Below, in pieces: positions 54,117 to 63,900 of a DNA stretch of 64,000 bases. The notes below the pieces were generated by a model that did not search any database, was not told the origin of the DNA, and worked only from the letters and a program-made list of their open reading frames with translations. This stretch comes from Methylomonas aurea. Its GTDB lineage: Bacteria > Pseudomonadota > Gammaproteobacteria > Methylococcales > Methylomonadaceae. The stretch lies in the NCBI RefSeq assembly GCF_024505045.1, contig NZ_JANIBM010000001.1:62001-126000 (forward strand), written 5' to 3'. Made by a program: the position numbers and the translations under genes. Numbering within the stretch: position 1 is the first letter of the stretch; every line of letters begins with the position of its first letter.

Positions 54117-54624
54117 AAAGATTGTCGAAAACGGGAACGTCTAGTTGTGGGTTGTCGTTAAGGGTTTGCCAGCCTTTGCCGGTCTTGACCAACACCGGTC
54201 TGGCGCCGGCCGCCCGGGCGGCCTGAATGTCGCGCAACGCATCGCCGACGGCAAAAGTTGCGCTTAAATCGATTTGCTTGTCTTGCGCCAATCGGCGAAA
54301 CAAGCCGGCTTTGGGTTTACGGCAGTCGCAATCGTCGCCGGGACCGTGCGGACAGAAATAGATAGCCTCGATTTCGCCGCCGGCGGCGGTAGCAAGTTGC
54401 AACATTTTGGCGTGGATTGCGTCCAGCGCTGCCAAATCGAACAAGCCTCTGGCGAGGCCGGACTGGTTGCTGATCACCGCCACGCGAAAGCCATGGCGGT
54501 TCAGCATGGCTATGGCTTCCAGGCTGCCGGGCAAGGGCAGCCATTCAGCGGCTGATTTGATGAACTCGTCGGAATCGACGTTGATGGTGCCGTCCCGGTC
54601 CAGTATCACATAACGCCCGCTCAC
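54076..54624 (-). CDS. gmhB: D-glycero-beta-D-manno-heptose 1,7-bisphosphate 7-phosphatase
   Basis: A 182-residue HAD phosphatase. The catalytic motif is LDRDGTINVDS, the second SNQSGLARG, the zinc-binding loop CPHGPGDDCDCRKPK, and the last acidic motif VGDALRDIQAA. GmhB removes a phosphate in making ADP-heptose for the lipopolysaccharide core. Its GTG start overlaps the glyS stop by four bases, so translation is coupled. The C terminus (DNLYDAAAYIVSE) is normal. Confidence 0.93.
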   Translation of the reverse strand: MSGRYVILDRDGTINVDSDEFIKSAAEWLPLPGSLEAIAMLNRHGFRVAVISNQSGLARGLFDLAALDAIHAKMLQLATAAGGEIEAIYFCPHGPGDDCDCRKPKAGLFRRLAQDKQIDLSATFAVGDALRDIQAARAAGARPVLVKTGKGWQTLNDNPQLDVPVFDNLYDAAAYIVSESRL

Positions 54625-56690
54625 GATTGCAGCTTGGAAATGTCGGCGATTCGCAAGAATTGGTTGGACAATTTGGCCAGCAGCGCCAAGCGGCTGCCAC
54701 GCAGCGCCGGATCGTCGCTATTGACCATCACGTTGTCGAAAAAAGCGTCGACGCTGTCGCGCAACTGCGCCAAACGGCTCAGCGCCAGCGCATAATTATG
54801 TTCCGCCAATAACGGCCCGATATCGGCCTCCGACTGTTCGGCGGCGGTAAGCAGATTTTTCTCCGCAGCTTCGACCAATGTCCCGATCTGCTCGGCCGGC
54901 GCCTGCTCGGACTTTTTCAGGATATTGCCGATCCGTTTGTTGGCGGCCGCCAAACTTTCCGCTTCAGGCAGGGCGCGGAAATTTTGTACGGCGCGAATGC
55001 GTTGCCAAAAATCGAACGGCCGGGTCGGATTAACCGCCAATACCGCCTCGAATTCGTCGCTAGAGAAGCCCTGGTCCAGGCAAAAGCCTTTCAGGCGGTC
55101 GAAAATAAAGCCGACCAGCTTCTGCCGGATTTCGGCCTTGTCGAAGGCGTGGCTGAATTGCGCCAGCGCCGCATCCAGCAATTCCGCAACGTCCAAGGCC
55201 AAACCGTTTTCGACCAGTATCCGCAAGATACCTATCGCGGCACGGCGTAAGGCATACGGATCCTTATCGCCGGTCGGAATCAGGCCGACGCTGAAAATGC
55301 CGGCCAGCGTGTCGATTTTTTCCGCCAAAGCCAGCGCGATACTGACCGGTGCTTGCGGAATTTCGCCGCCGGATTGTTTCGGGAAATACTGTTCTTCCAG
55401 CGCGTTGGCCACCGCCAAATCTTCGCCGTCGGCCGCGGCATAATAACGCCCCATCGTGCCTTGCAGATTGGCGAATTCGCCGACCATGCTAGTGATCAGA
55501 TCGGTTTTCGCCAGTAACGCTGCGCGCTTGGCCAGGCTCGAGTCGGCCCCGAGTTGTTCGGCAATCAGGCCGGCCAGGCTGGCGACACGTTCGGTTTTGT
55601 CGAACAAGGTACCCAGATCTTTCTGGAATACGATGGTTTTCAGGCTTTCCACCCGTTCGGCCAACGACTGTTTTCTATCCTGCTTCCAGAAAAATTCGGC
55701 ATCGACCAAGCGCGGCAACACCACCCGCTCGTTGCCGGCCCGAATCGAATCCGGCCGCGAACTTTCGATATTGGCGAAGGTAATGAAATGCGGCAGCAAA
55801 CCGCCTTGCGCATTTTTCACCGGGAAGTATTTCTGGTTGGCCTGCATGGTCGTGATCAATACTTCCTGCGGCAATTCCAGAAAACGAGAGTCAAAATTGC
55901 CGACCACCGGCACCGGCCATTCGTTCAGCGCAGCAACCTCTTCCAGCAGGTCCGCCTCGATATGGGCGACGCCGCCGACTTTTTCCGCCGCCTGGTTCGC
56001 CGCATCGCGAATCACCGCCATCCGTTCCTCGAAATCGGCCAGCACCTTGCCCTGCAGCCTTAAAACCCCCAGATACTCGTGCGGGTCGCGAATGCTCAAA
56101 TCCTGCGGCGCGTGAAAACGGTGGCCGCGCGTGATCCGGCCGGTAGTGCGGCCGAGGATGTCGGTGACGATGATTTCGCTGCCGAACAACAGCACCGCCC
56201 AATGTACCGGTCGGGCGAACTCGGCGTCGAAACTGCCCCAGCGCATGCGCTTGGCAATCGGCAGATTAACCAAAGCCTTGCGGATGATGTCCGGCAATAA
56301 CTCGGCGGTGGCCTGGCCGTTCACGGCTTGTTTGAAGATCAGCCAGGACCCTTTGTCGGTTTCCAGTTTTTCCAATTGCTCGAAACTGGCACCGCAACTG
56401 GCCGCGAAGCCCAAGGCCGCCTTGCTCGGCGCACCGTCGGCCCCGTAAGCCGCTTGCAGCGCCGGGCCGCGTTTCTCGACCACCTTGTCGGCCTGGAAGG
56501 TTTGCAGATCGTCGATCAGGACTGCCAATCGGCGCGGGGTGGCATAGGCACGGGCCTGGTGGTAACTCAGCCCGGCATCCTGTAAACCGGCCACTATGTT
56601 GTCCAGCAAGGCCTGGCTCAGGCGTTTCAGAGACTTCGGCGGTAATTCCTCGCAGCCCAATTCGAACAGAAAATGATTGGTCGCAGTCAT
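54621..56690 (-). CDS. glyS: Glycyl-tRNA synthetase beta subunit
   Basis: A 689-residue protein, the same length as E. coli GlyS. It begins with the family pattern FLFELGCEELPPKSLKRLSQ and contains RRLAVLIDDL, MRWGSFDAEFARPVHW, the HD-like region and the C-terminal anticodon-binding-like helices (NRLALL-type end: RLALLAKLSNQFLRIADISKLQ). It forms the alpha2beta2 enzyme with GlyQ that charges tRNA-Gly. The gap to glyQ is two bases. Confidence 0.96.
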   Translation of the reverse strand: MTATNHFLFELGCEELPPKSLKRLSQALLDNIVAGLQDAGLSYHQARAYATPRRLAVLIDDLQTFQADKVVEKRGPALQAAYGADGAPSKAALGFAASCGASFEQLEKLETDKGSWLIFKQAVNGQATAELLPDIIRKALVNLPIAKRMRWGSFDAEFARPVHWAVLLFGSEIIVTDILGRTTGRITRGHRFHAPQDLSIRDPHEYLGVLRLQGKVLADFEERMAVIRDAANQAAEKVGGVAHIEADLLEEVAALNEWPVPVVGNFDSRFLELPQEVLITTMQANQKYFPVKNAQGGLLPHFITFANIESSRPDSIRAGNERVVLPRLVDAEFFWKQDRKQSLAERVESLKTIVFQKDLGTLFDKTERVASLAGLIAEQLGADSSLAKRAALLAKTDLITSMVGEFANLQGTMGRYYAAADGEDLAVANALEEQYFPKQSGGEIPQAPVSIALALAEKIDTLAGIFSVGLIPTGDKDPYALRRAAIGILRILVENGLALDVAELLDAALAQFSHAFDKAEIRQKLVGFIFDRLKGFCLDQGFSSDEFEAVLAVNPTRPFDFWQRIRAVQNFRALPEAESLAAANKRIGNILKKSEQAPAEQIGTLVEAAEKNLLTAAEQSEADIGPLLAEHNYALALSRLAQLRDSVDAFFDNVMVNSDDPALRGSRLALLAKLSNQFLRIADISKLQS

Positions 56691-56692
56691 GA

Positions 56693-57619
56693 TTACGCTC
56701 CTTGTCTGGCCAGAATCGGAAAGCCCAGCGCTTCCCGGCGATTGTAATAAGCTTCGGCGACCGATTTGGCCATATTGCGGACCCTGAGTATGTAGCGTTG
56801 GCGCTCGGTGACCGAGATGGCGTGGCGGGCGTCGAGCAGGTTAAACGAGTGCGAGGCTTTCAACACCATTTCGTAGGCGGGCAGCGGCAGGTTTTTTTCC
56901 AGCAACATCAGGCATTCGCGTTCGTAGGTGTCGAAGCAGTTGAACAGGAAATCGACGTTAGCCAGGTCGAAGTTGAACTCCGACATTTCCACTTCGTTCT
57001 GGTGGAACACGTCGCCGTAAGTGACGACGCCCTGCGGGCCTTGGGTCCAGACCAGATCGAACACCGATTCCACACCCTGCAGGTACATCGCGATCCGCTC
57101 CAGGCCGTAGGTAATCTCGCCGGTCACCGGCCGGCATTCCAAACCGCCGACTTGTTGGAAATAGGTAAATTGCGTCACTTCCATACCGTTCAGCCACACT
57201 TCCCAGCCCAAGCCCCAGGCGCCCAGGGTCGGCGACTCCCAATTGTCCTCGACGAAGCGGATGTCGTGTTCCAACAAATCCAGCCCCAAATGGCGCAACG
57301 ATCCCAGGTAAAGCTCCTGGATGTTGTCCGGCGACGGCTTCATGATCACCTGAAATTGGTAGTAGTGCTGCAAACGGTTCGGATTTTCGCCGTAGCGACC
57401 ATCTGTCGGCCGGCGCGAAGGCTGCACGTATGCCGAGTTCCACGGTTCCGGACCGATCGCGCGCAAAAACGTGGCCGGATGGAAGGTGCCGGCGCCGACT
57501 TCCTGGTCCAAAGGCTGCAACAACACACACCCCTGATTCGACCAGTATTCCTGCAGAGTCAGAATCAGGCCCTGAAAAGTTGAGACATCGTTTTTGCTAG
57601 TCGACACGTTGAGAGCCAC
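56693..57619 (-). CDS. glyQ: Glycyl-tRNA synthetase alpha subunit
   Basis: A 308-residue class II catalytic subunit (E. coli has 303). Diagnostic stretches are [59 protein letters not shown] and [21 protein letters not shown]. With GlyS it makes glycyl-tRNA. The start codon read here is GTG, and a nearby in-frame GTG is also possible. It is the first gene of the operon running to plsC and is divergent from ubiA. Confidence 0.96.
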   Translation of the reverse strand: MALNVSTSKNDVSTFQGLILTLQEYWSNQGCVLLQPLDQEVGAGTFHPATFLRAIGPEPWNSAYVQPSRRPTDGRYGENPNRLQHYYQFQVIMKPSPDNIQELYLGSLRHLGLDLLEHDIRFVEDNWESPTLGAWGLGWEVWLNGMEVTQFTYFQQVGGLECRPVTGEITYGLERIAMYLQGVESVFDLVWTQGPQGVVTYGDVFHQNEVEMSEFNFDLANVDFLFNCFDTYERECLMLLEKNLPLPAYEMVLKASHSFNLLDARHAISVTERQRYILRVRNMAKSVAEAYYNRREALGFPILARQGA

Positions 57620-57852
57620 TCGATTGGTAAAAATGCCCCGATTATATCCGAAATCGTTACGCAGGGCGGAAGGGCGCCGGGCCGCCGATACCCGACAAAG
57701 CTTGCTGGCGACGGGCTGGCCGCCGCAAATTCCGGCGTGAATTCGGCTGCGGTTAGACTAGTCGACAACTCGGCTAAAACCGCCGGTTTTGGATTAGAAT
57801 GCCCGGCCATGGCCCGCAACCGCCCTTGTAACTTCCTACCTCTTGCCCAGCG

Positions 57853-58713
57853 ATGAATAAAATTACCGAGCGCCTTCGCCAATACTGGCTTCTAGCCCGC
57901 TTCGACAAGCCCATAGGCATTTTCATTTTGTTGTGGCCCACCTTATGGGCGCTATGGATTGCCGGCGACGGCAGACCGGACGGCTTGGTGTTGGTTGTGT
58001 TCGTTGCCGGCGTGGTTTTGATGCGCGCGGCCGGCTGCGTGATCAACGATTACGCCGACCGCGATTTCGACCCGCATGTCGACCGCTGCAAGCAGCGGCC
58101 GATCGCCGCCGGCCGCGTCACCCCCAAGGAAGCTTTGCTGGTATTTGCGGCACTGTGCCTGGCCGCGTTCGGCTTAGTGTTGCTGATGAACTGGTACACG
58201 ATAGCCTTGTCCTTCGTCGGCGCCTTTCTGGCGGCCAGCTATCCGTTCATGAAACGCTATACCCATTTGCCGCAAGCCTATCTGGGCGCGGCATTCGGCT
58301 TCGCGGTACCGATGGCATTTGCCGCCCAAACCAACAGCATTCCGCTGGTGGGCTGGGTTTTGTATCTGGCCGTTTTGCTGTGGGCGCTGGTGTACGACAC
58401 GATGTATGCGATGGTCGACATCGACGACGACTTGAAAATCGGCGTCAAATCCACGGCAATTTTATTCGGCAGCCGGGTGCGGGAAATCACCGGCGGTCTG
58501 CAAGTCATCATACTGGGCTTGCTGGTCTGGATCGGTACGGCGCAACAATTAGCCTGGCCCTACTACTCTGGATTACTGGTTGCGGCCGGCTTTGCGGTTT
58601 ACCAGCAAACCTTGATTTTTCATTTCGACAAGCCCAATTGCTTCAAGGCGTTTTTGAACAACAACTGGTTCGGCTTGGCCGTGTTTGCCGGACTGGTGCT
58701 GGCATATCTATAA
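57853..58713 (+). CDS. ubiA: 4-hydroxybenzoate polyprenyltransferase
   Basis: A 286-residue membrane enzyme with about eight helices. The two aspartate-rich motifs are [15 protein letters not shown] and [13 protein letters not shown], which bind the prenyl diphosphate through magnesium. It joins an octaprenyl chain to 4-hydroxybenzoate in ubiquinone synthesis. Length and the opening ([21 protein letters not shown]) match UbiA. No ubiC gene is beside it. The upstream gene glyQ is divergent. Confidence 0.95.
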   Translation: MNKITERLRQYWLLARFDKPIGIFILLWPTLWALWIAGDGRPDGLVLVVFVAGVVLMRAAGCVINDYADRDFDPHVDRCKQRPIAAGRVTPKEALLVFAALCLAAFGLVLLMNWYTIALSFVGAFLAASYPFMKRYTHLPQAYLGAAFGFAVPMAFAAQTNSIPLVGWVLYLAVLLWALVYDTMYAMVDIDDDLKIGVKSTAILFGSRVREITGGLQVIILGLLVWIGTAQQLAWPYYSGLLVAAGFAVYQQTLIFHFDKPNCFKAFLNNNWFGLAVFAGLVLAYL

Positions 58714-58902
58714 CCGGCCAACTTCTCGCCGTTAGCAGTTTCCTGGATTCCAGACGGTTTCCGCGGGCGAACGTATCTGGCAGCCGCCGGCCGGCAGCCG
58801 TTTGACCGAGAGTTATGGGCCGTGGGTTGCGGCCATACTCGGCCGCAGATTTTTGCCGATAGGCTCATAGGCTGTTTCATCACGCTAACTACACTCAGAA
58901 CA
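58714..58902. other. Intergenic region between ubiA and the candidate small RNA
   Basis: Together with the next feature and the promoter region of the regulator this makes a 401-base gap without a credible ORF. Inverted GC-rich stretches (GCAGCCGCCGGCCGGC around 58780) occur but no clear terminator with a T-run after ubiA. Confidence 0.4.
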
Positions 58903-59008
58903 CAGATTAGGCTCCACCGTTTCGACTAATCCTAAGTAAAACCTGCTCTTAAACCAGCGATTTGCTGCTGACTTGTAATTTGACCCCGCCTCGGCGGCGG
59001 CTTTTTTA
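58903..59008 (+). ncRNA. Candidate small RNA with terminator
   Basis: Three hairpins follow one another: GATTAG/CTAATC, CAGC/GCTG, and the GC-rich stem CCGCC/GGCGG ending in TTTTTT at about 59001-59007. No ORF covers it. A promoter (TACACT as possible -10 at 58891-58896) is weak, so the terminator could also serve ubiA. Confidence 0.3.
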
Positions 59009-59045
59009 TTGCGATCTTTGAGCGTTACGATGCCGGCGTTTGACA

Positions 59046-59087
59046 ATCAATCGTTTGATTGATAACGTGCCAATCAATCGATTGATT
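59046..59087 (+). promoter_or_regulatory. Two palindromic operators before the TetR-type regulator
   Basis: ATCAATC/GATTGAT with a GTTT spacer (59046-59063) and the perfect palindrome AATCAATCGATTGATT (59072-59087) have centres 25 bases apart. TTGACA at 59040-59045 is a likely -35 box, so a bound dimer would cover the promoter. This fits autoregulation by the CecR-like protein. Confidence 0.75.
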
Positions 59088-59114
59088 TAATTCTGAGGTA
59101 TTTTCTGGAGCAAT

Positions 59115-59786
59115 ATGGCTAAAGACCTCCACGCCGAAACCGAAACCCACGATGCCCGCAGCCGACTGGTCAGCGCCGGCTTGCGGCTGTTTGCCGAGAA
59201 AGGCTACGAAGGCGCATCCACCCGCGAAATCTGCGAGGCCGCCGGCGTCAACATTTCCGCGATCCGTTACTACTTCGGCGACAAAGCCGGGCTGTACCGC
59301 GCCGCATTCACCGAACCGATGGGCGAATCGGCGTGCGGCACGAACATCGCGGCCTATGCCGATTTACCGTTGCCGGAAGTGCTGCACCGGTTCTTCGCCG
59401 AATTTCTGGAACCGTTGAAAAAGGGCGAAGAACTGGGATTGGTCATGAAGCTGCATTTCCGGGAAATGATCGAACCGACCGGCGCCTGGCAACAGGAAAT
59501 CGACGCCGAGATCAAACCCCAACACGACGGCTTGGTGGCATTGCTGCAAGCGCATCTGGGCCTGGACCGAGCGGATGACGATCTGCACCGGTTGGCGTTT
59601 TCGATCACCGGTATGGCCGTGCATTTCTACATCGGACAGGACATCATCGCCGTGGTGTCGCCGCCGCTGCTGAACACCCCGGCAGCAGTCGATACCCTGG
59701 CGGAACGCTTGGCCGGCTACGCCGTGTCAATGATCAACGGCGAAGCCGCGCGGCGCACGCGACTCGCCGAGTTAGCGTCGCGCTAA
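59115..59786 (+). CDS. CecR-like TetR-family transcriptional regulator
   Basis: A 223-residue repressor. Residues about 13-60 form the TetR helix-turn-helix (RLVSAGLRLFAEKGYEGAST, then REICEAAGVNISAIRYYFGDKAGLYRA). The C-terminal domain is of the CecR/YbiH type (LKLHFREM-like KLHFREMIEPTGAW and FSITGMAVHFYIGQDII). Members control nearby export genes in response to small molecules. The gene is followed by an RND adaptor and pump, and two palindromes overlap its own promoter, so it probably represses this operon. TCTGGAG stands before the ATG. Confidence 0.9.
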   Translation: MAKDLHAETETHDARSRLVSAGLRLFAEKGYEGASTREICEAAGVNISAIRYYFGDKAGLYRAAFTEPMGESACGTNIAAYADLPLPEVLHRFFAEFLEPLKKGEELGLVMKLHFREMIEPTGAWQQEIDAEIKPQHDGLVALLQAHLGLDRADDDLHRLAFSITGMAVHFYIGQDIIAVVSPPLLNTPAAVDTLAERLAGYAVSMINGEAARRTRLAELASR

Positions 59787-59831
59787 ATTCAGCTTTTGCA
59801 TCTGCAGGTTTCTTTCACCGGAGGAAAAACC

Positions 59832-60944
59832 ATGACCCACGGAAAAATCATAGCCCCGGCTCTCGCCCTGTTGTCGCTCGTCGGTCTCGGTCTGGCGATC
59901 GGCGGCAATAAAGACGCCACGCCCGCTTCACCGCCGCCGGCCGCCAATCCTGCGCTCAGCGTGACGACGGTGCAGCCGCAGTTGCTGGACATGCCGATCG
60001 TGCTTACCGCCAACGGCTCGATCGCAGCCTGGCAGGAAGCCGTGATCGGTGCCGAAATCGGCGATTTACGCCTCAGCGCGGTCAATGTTCAGGTAGGGGA
60101 AACAGTCAAAAAAGGCCAAGTGCTGGCGACTTTTTCCGATGAAAGCGTGTTGGCCGACATTGCTCAGAGTCGAGGCGTCGTCGCCGAGGCCGAAGCCAAT
60201 TTGGCGGAAGCGCGGGCCAACGCCGAACGCGCGCGCAAAGTGCTGGAAAAAGGCGCGCTGAGCGTGCAGCAAGTCGACCAATATCTGACCGGAGCCAAAA
60301 CCGCCGAAGCCAAGTTGCAATCGGCTCGGGCACAATTGGACGCGCAACTGTTGCGATTGAAATATACCAAGGTGCTAGCCAGCGATGACGGCGTAATCTC
60401 GGCGCGCAACGCCACTCTGGGTGCCGTTGCGGCCAAGGGTCAGGAATTGTTTCGCTTGATTCGGCAGAACCGGCTGGAGTGGCGCGGCGAAGTGACCGCC
60501 GCCGAAATGACGCAGTTGCGGCCCGGCGTCGAAGTGACGGTGGACGTACCGAATGTTGGTCGGATTCGGGGCAGCGTGCGTTTCCTGGGGCCGACACTGG
60601 ACGTGCAAAGCCGCAATGGTCTGGTTTACGTCGACTTGCCCAACGCGGCGCAAAACGGCTTGCGCGCCGGCATGTTCGGCCGCGGCGACTTTCATCTCGG
60701 GTCCAGCGCCGGCTTGACCGTACCGCAAGAAGCGCTGTCGCTGCGCGAAGGCTTCAGCTACGTGTTTCGCCTGACAGAGCAAACCGGCGACCGGGCCAAG
60801 GTCGAGCAAGTCAAGGTCCAGCTCGGCCGCCGCGCCGGCGACGCGCTGGAAGTCCTGGCCGGCCTCAGTCCCGACGATCGCCTGGTGGCCAGGGGCGCAT
60901 CCTTCCTGGCCGACGGCGACAGCGTCAGAGTGGTGGCACCATGA
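59832..60944 (+). CDS. RND efflux periplasmic adaptor
   Basis: A 370-residue membrane-fusion protein. A hydrophobic N-terminal segment (IIAPALALLSLVGLGLAIG) serves as export signal or anchor. The lipoyl/barrel-sandwich halves are around QEAVIGAEIGDLRLSAVNVQ and ISARNATLGAVAAKGQELF. Between them is a helical hairpin (about residues 115-190, rich in A, E and R). A beta-barrel and membrane-proximal domain end the protein. It links the inner-membrane pump to an outer-membrane channel. The start at 59832 follows GGAGG. Its stop overlaps the pump start by ATGA. Confidence 0.92.
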   Translation: MTHGKIIAPALALLSLVGLGLAIGGNKDATPASPPPAANPALSVTTVQPQLLDMPIVLTANGSIAAWQEAVIGAEIGDLRLSAVNVQVGETVKKGQVLATFSDESVLADIAQSRGVVAEAEANLAEARANAERARKVLEKGALSVQQVDQYLTGAKTAEAKLQSARAQLDAQLLRLKYTKVLASDDGVISARNATLGAVAAKGQELFRLIRQNRLEWRGEVTAAEMTQLRPGVEVTVDVPNVGRIRGSVRFLGPTLDVQSRNGLVYVDLPNAAQNGLRAGMFGRGDFHLGSSAGLTVPQEALSLREGFSYVFRLTEQTGDRAKVEQVKVQLGRRAGDALEVLAGLSPDDRLVARGASFLADGDSVRVVAP

Positions 60945-63900
60945 ACGTCTCGGCCTGGTGCATCCGTAACCCGATCCCGGCGCTGATGCTGTTCGTGCTG
61001 CTGTCTTTCGGCGGCATGCACAGTTTCCGAACCATGAAAATCCAGAACTTCCCGGATCTGGATTTGCCCACCGTCACGGTCACGGCGACGCTACCCGGCG
61101 CTTCGCCGGCGCAGTTGGAAACCGAAGTGGCGCGGAAAATCGAAAATGCCATCGCCACGTTGCAGGGCTTGAAACACATCATCACCAAGGTGCAGGACGG
61201 TAGCGCGACCATTACCGCCCAATTTCGCCTGGAAAAACCGGTGCAGGAAGCGGTCGACGACGTGCGTTCGGCGGTGACCAAGGTGCGCACCGACCTACCC
61301 AGCGATCTGCGCGACCCGATCATCAATAAACTGGATCTGGCCGGCTCGCCGATTCTGGCCTTTACCGTGCGCTCCGAGCAGCGCGACGACGAAGCCTTGT
61401 CCTGGTTTGTCGAGGACACCGTCGCCAAACGCTTGTTGGCGGTAAACGGCGTCGGCGCGGTAACCCGGGTCGGCGGCGTCAGCCGGGAAGTGACGATTGC
61501 GCTCGACCCGGTCAAACTGCAAGCCTTGGGCGCGACGGCGGCCGACATTTCCCGCCAGTTACGATCGATGCAACGCGAAAGCGCCGGCGGCCGTACCGAT
61601 CTGGGTAGCGGCGAGCAACCGGTACGTACCTTGGCCAACGTATTGTCGGTTGACGAATTAAGGCCGCTAGAATTGTCGCTGCCGGACGGCCGCCGCATCC
61701 GCCTGGACCAGGTGGCCCAGGTTGACGATGCGGTAGCCGAGCCGCGTGCGGCGGCGTTTCTGGACGGCAAGCCGGTGGTCGGTTTCGAGGTCACCCGCAG
61801 TCGCGGTGCCGGCGAAGTCGAGGTCGGCGCCGGTGTGAAGAAGGCGCTGGACGAATTGCTGGCCGCCAATCCGGACATCGAATTCACCGAGGCCTTCAAT
61901 TTCGTCGACCCGGTCGCCGAGGAATTCCAGGGATCGATGGCGATGCTGTACGAAGGCAGTTTGCTGGCCGTACTGGTGGTCTGGCTGTTTTTGCGCGACT
62001 GGCGCGCCACCTTCGTCTCAGCGGTGGCTTTACCGCTGTCGGTGGTGCCGGCCTTCATCGGTATGGACCTGTTCGGGTTTTCGTTGAACGTGATCACTTT
62101 ACTGGCCTTGTCACTGGTGATCGGCATCCTGGTCGACGACGCCATCGTCGAGGTGGAAAACATCGTCCGCCATCTGCGAATGGGCAAGACGCCGTACCAG
62201 GCGGCGATGGAGGCGGCCGACGAGATCGGCTTGGCCGTGGTCGCCACCACCTTTGCCTTGGTCGCGGTGTTTTTGCCGACCGCGTTCATGAGCGGCGTGG
62301 CCGGCCGTTTTTTCAAACAGTTCGGCTGGACCGCGGCGCTGGCCGTGTTGGCGTCGCTGGTGGTGGCGCGGATGCTGACGCCGATGATGTCGGCCTATCT
62401 GTTGCAAAGTACCGGCCACCGGGATAGCGCCGAAGGGCCGCTAATGCGCTGGTACATCCGGGCGGCTGCCTGGTGCCTGAGGCATCGCCTGCTTACCATG
62501 GCCGGCGCGGCGGCGTTCTTCTTCGGCTCGTTGCTGTTGATTCCGCTGCTGCCGACCGGCTTCATTCCGGCCGACGACAATCCGCAAACCCAAGTTTTCG
62601 TCGAATTGCCGCCGGGCGCCAGTTTGAACCAGACCCAAACCGTGGCGGAAGCCGCGCGAGGTTTGGTGGCCGACATCCAATACGTGAAAACCGTGTACAC
62701 CACGATAGGTGCCGGCTCGGCCGGCAGCGACCCGATGGCCGGAGCTCAGGGTGCCGGCGAAGTGCGTAAAGCCACGCTGACCGTCACGCTGGCCAGCCGT
62801 CGCGACCGGCCGGTGCGCAAGCAGGTGATCGAACAGCAGATTCGCCAGGCTCTGGAAAAGCTGCCCGGCGTGCGCACCAAAGTAGGCTTGGGTGCATCCG
62901 GCGAGAAATACGTGTTGGTGTTGAGCGGCGACGATCCACAAACTCTGGCTAGCGCCGCCCGCGCCGTCGAGCGCGATCTGCGGACGATCCCCGGCCTGGG
63001 CAGTATCGCCTCCAGCGCCGCTTTGGTAAGACCGGAGATTGCGGTGCGCCCCGATTTTGCCCGAGCCGCCGACTTAGGAGTGACCACCTCCGCGTTGGCC
63101 GAGACGCTGCGCATAGCCACGGTCGGCGATTACGACTGGTCGCTGTCGAAACTGAATCTGGCCCAGCGCCAGGTGCCGATGGTGGTAAAACTGGCTGCCG
63201 CAGGCCGCCGCGATCTGGCGGTGCTGGAACGGTTGGCGGTGCCGTCGGCGAAAAGCGGCAGCGGCACGGTCTTGGTCGGCCAGGTGGCGAAGCTGGAACT
63301 GTCCAGCGGCCCGGCCGTGATCGACCGTTACGACCGCTCGCGCAACGTCAATTTCGAGATCGAGCTGTCCGGCCAGCCGCTCGGGGAAGTCACCGCCGCG
63401 GTCGCCAATCTGCCCAGCATCCGCAATCTGCCGGCGGGCGTCAAACGCATCAGCATCGGCGACGCCGAGATGATGGAAGAGCTGTTTTCCAGCTTCGGTT
63501 TGGCGATGCTGACCGGCTTGCTCTGCATCCTGGTGGTCTTGATTCTGCTGTTCAAGGACTTCATCCAGCCGATCACGATCCTGGCCGCGCTGCCGTTATC
63601 GTTCGGCGGCGGTTTCGTGGCCTTGCTGTTGACCGGCAAGGCCTTCTCGATGCCGTCGTTGATCGGTTTGGTAATGTTGATGGGCATCGCCACCAAAAAC
63701 TCGATTCTGCTGGTCGAATACGCCATTGTCGCTCGTCGCGACCACGGCATGAGCCGCTTCGATGCCTTGCTCGACGCCTGCCGCAAACGGGCGCGGCCGA
63801 TCGTGATGACCACCATCGCGATGGGCGCCGGGATGTTGCCGATTGCGCTGGGCACCGGCGATGCCGATGCCTCGTTTCGCAGCCCGATGGCGATCGCCGT

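Noticed and set aside
60925-62316. A 463-codon open frame on the minus strand
   Set aside because: It lies opposite the RND pump gene, whose frame has clear family motifs over the same stretch. The minus-strand reading is serine- and threonine-rich low-complexity sequence with no domain.
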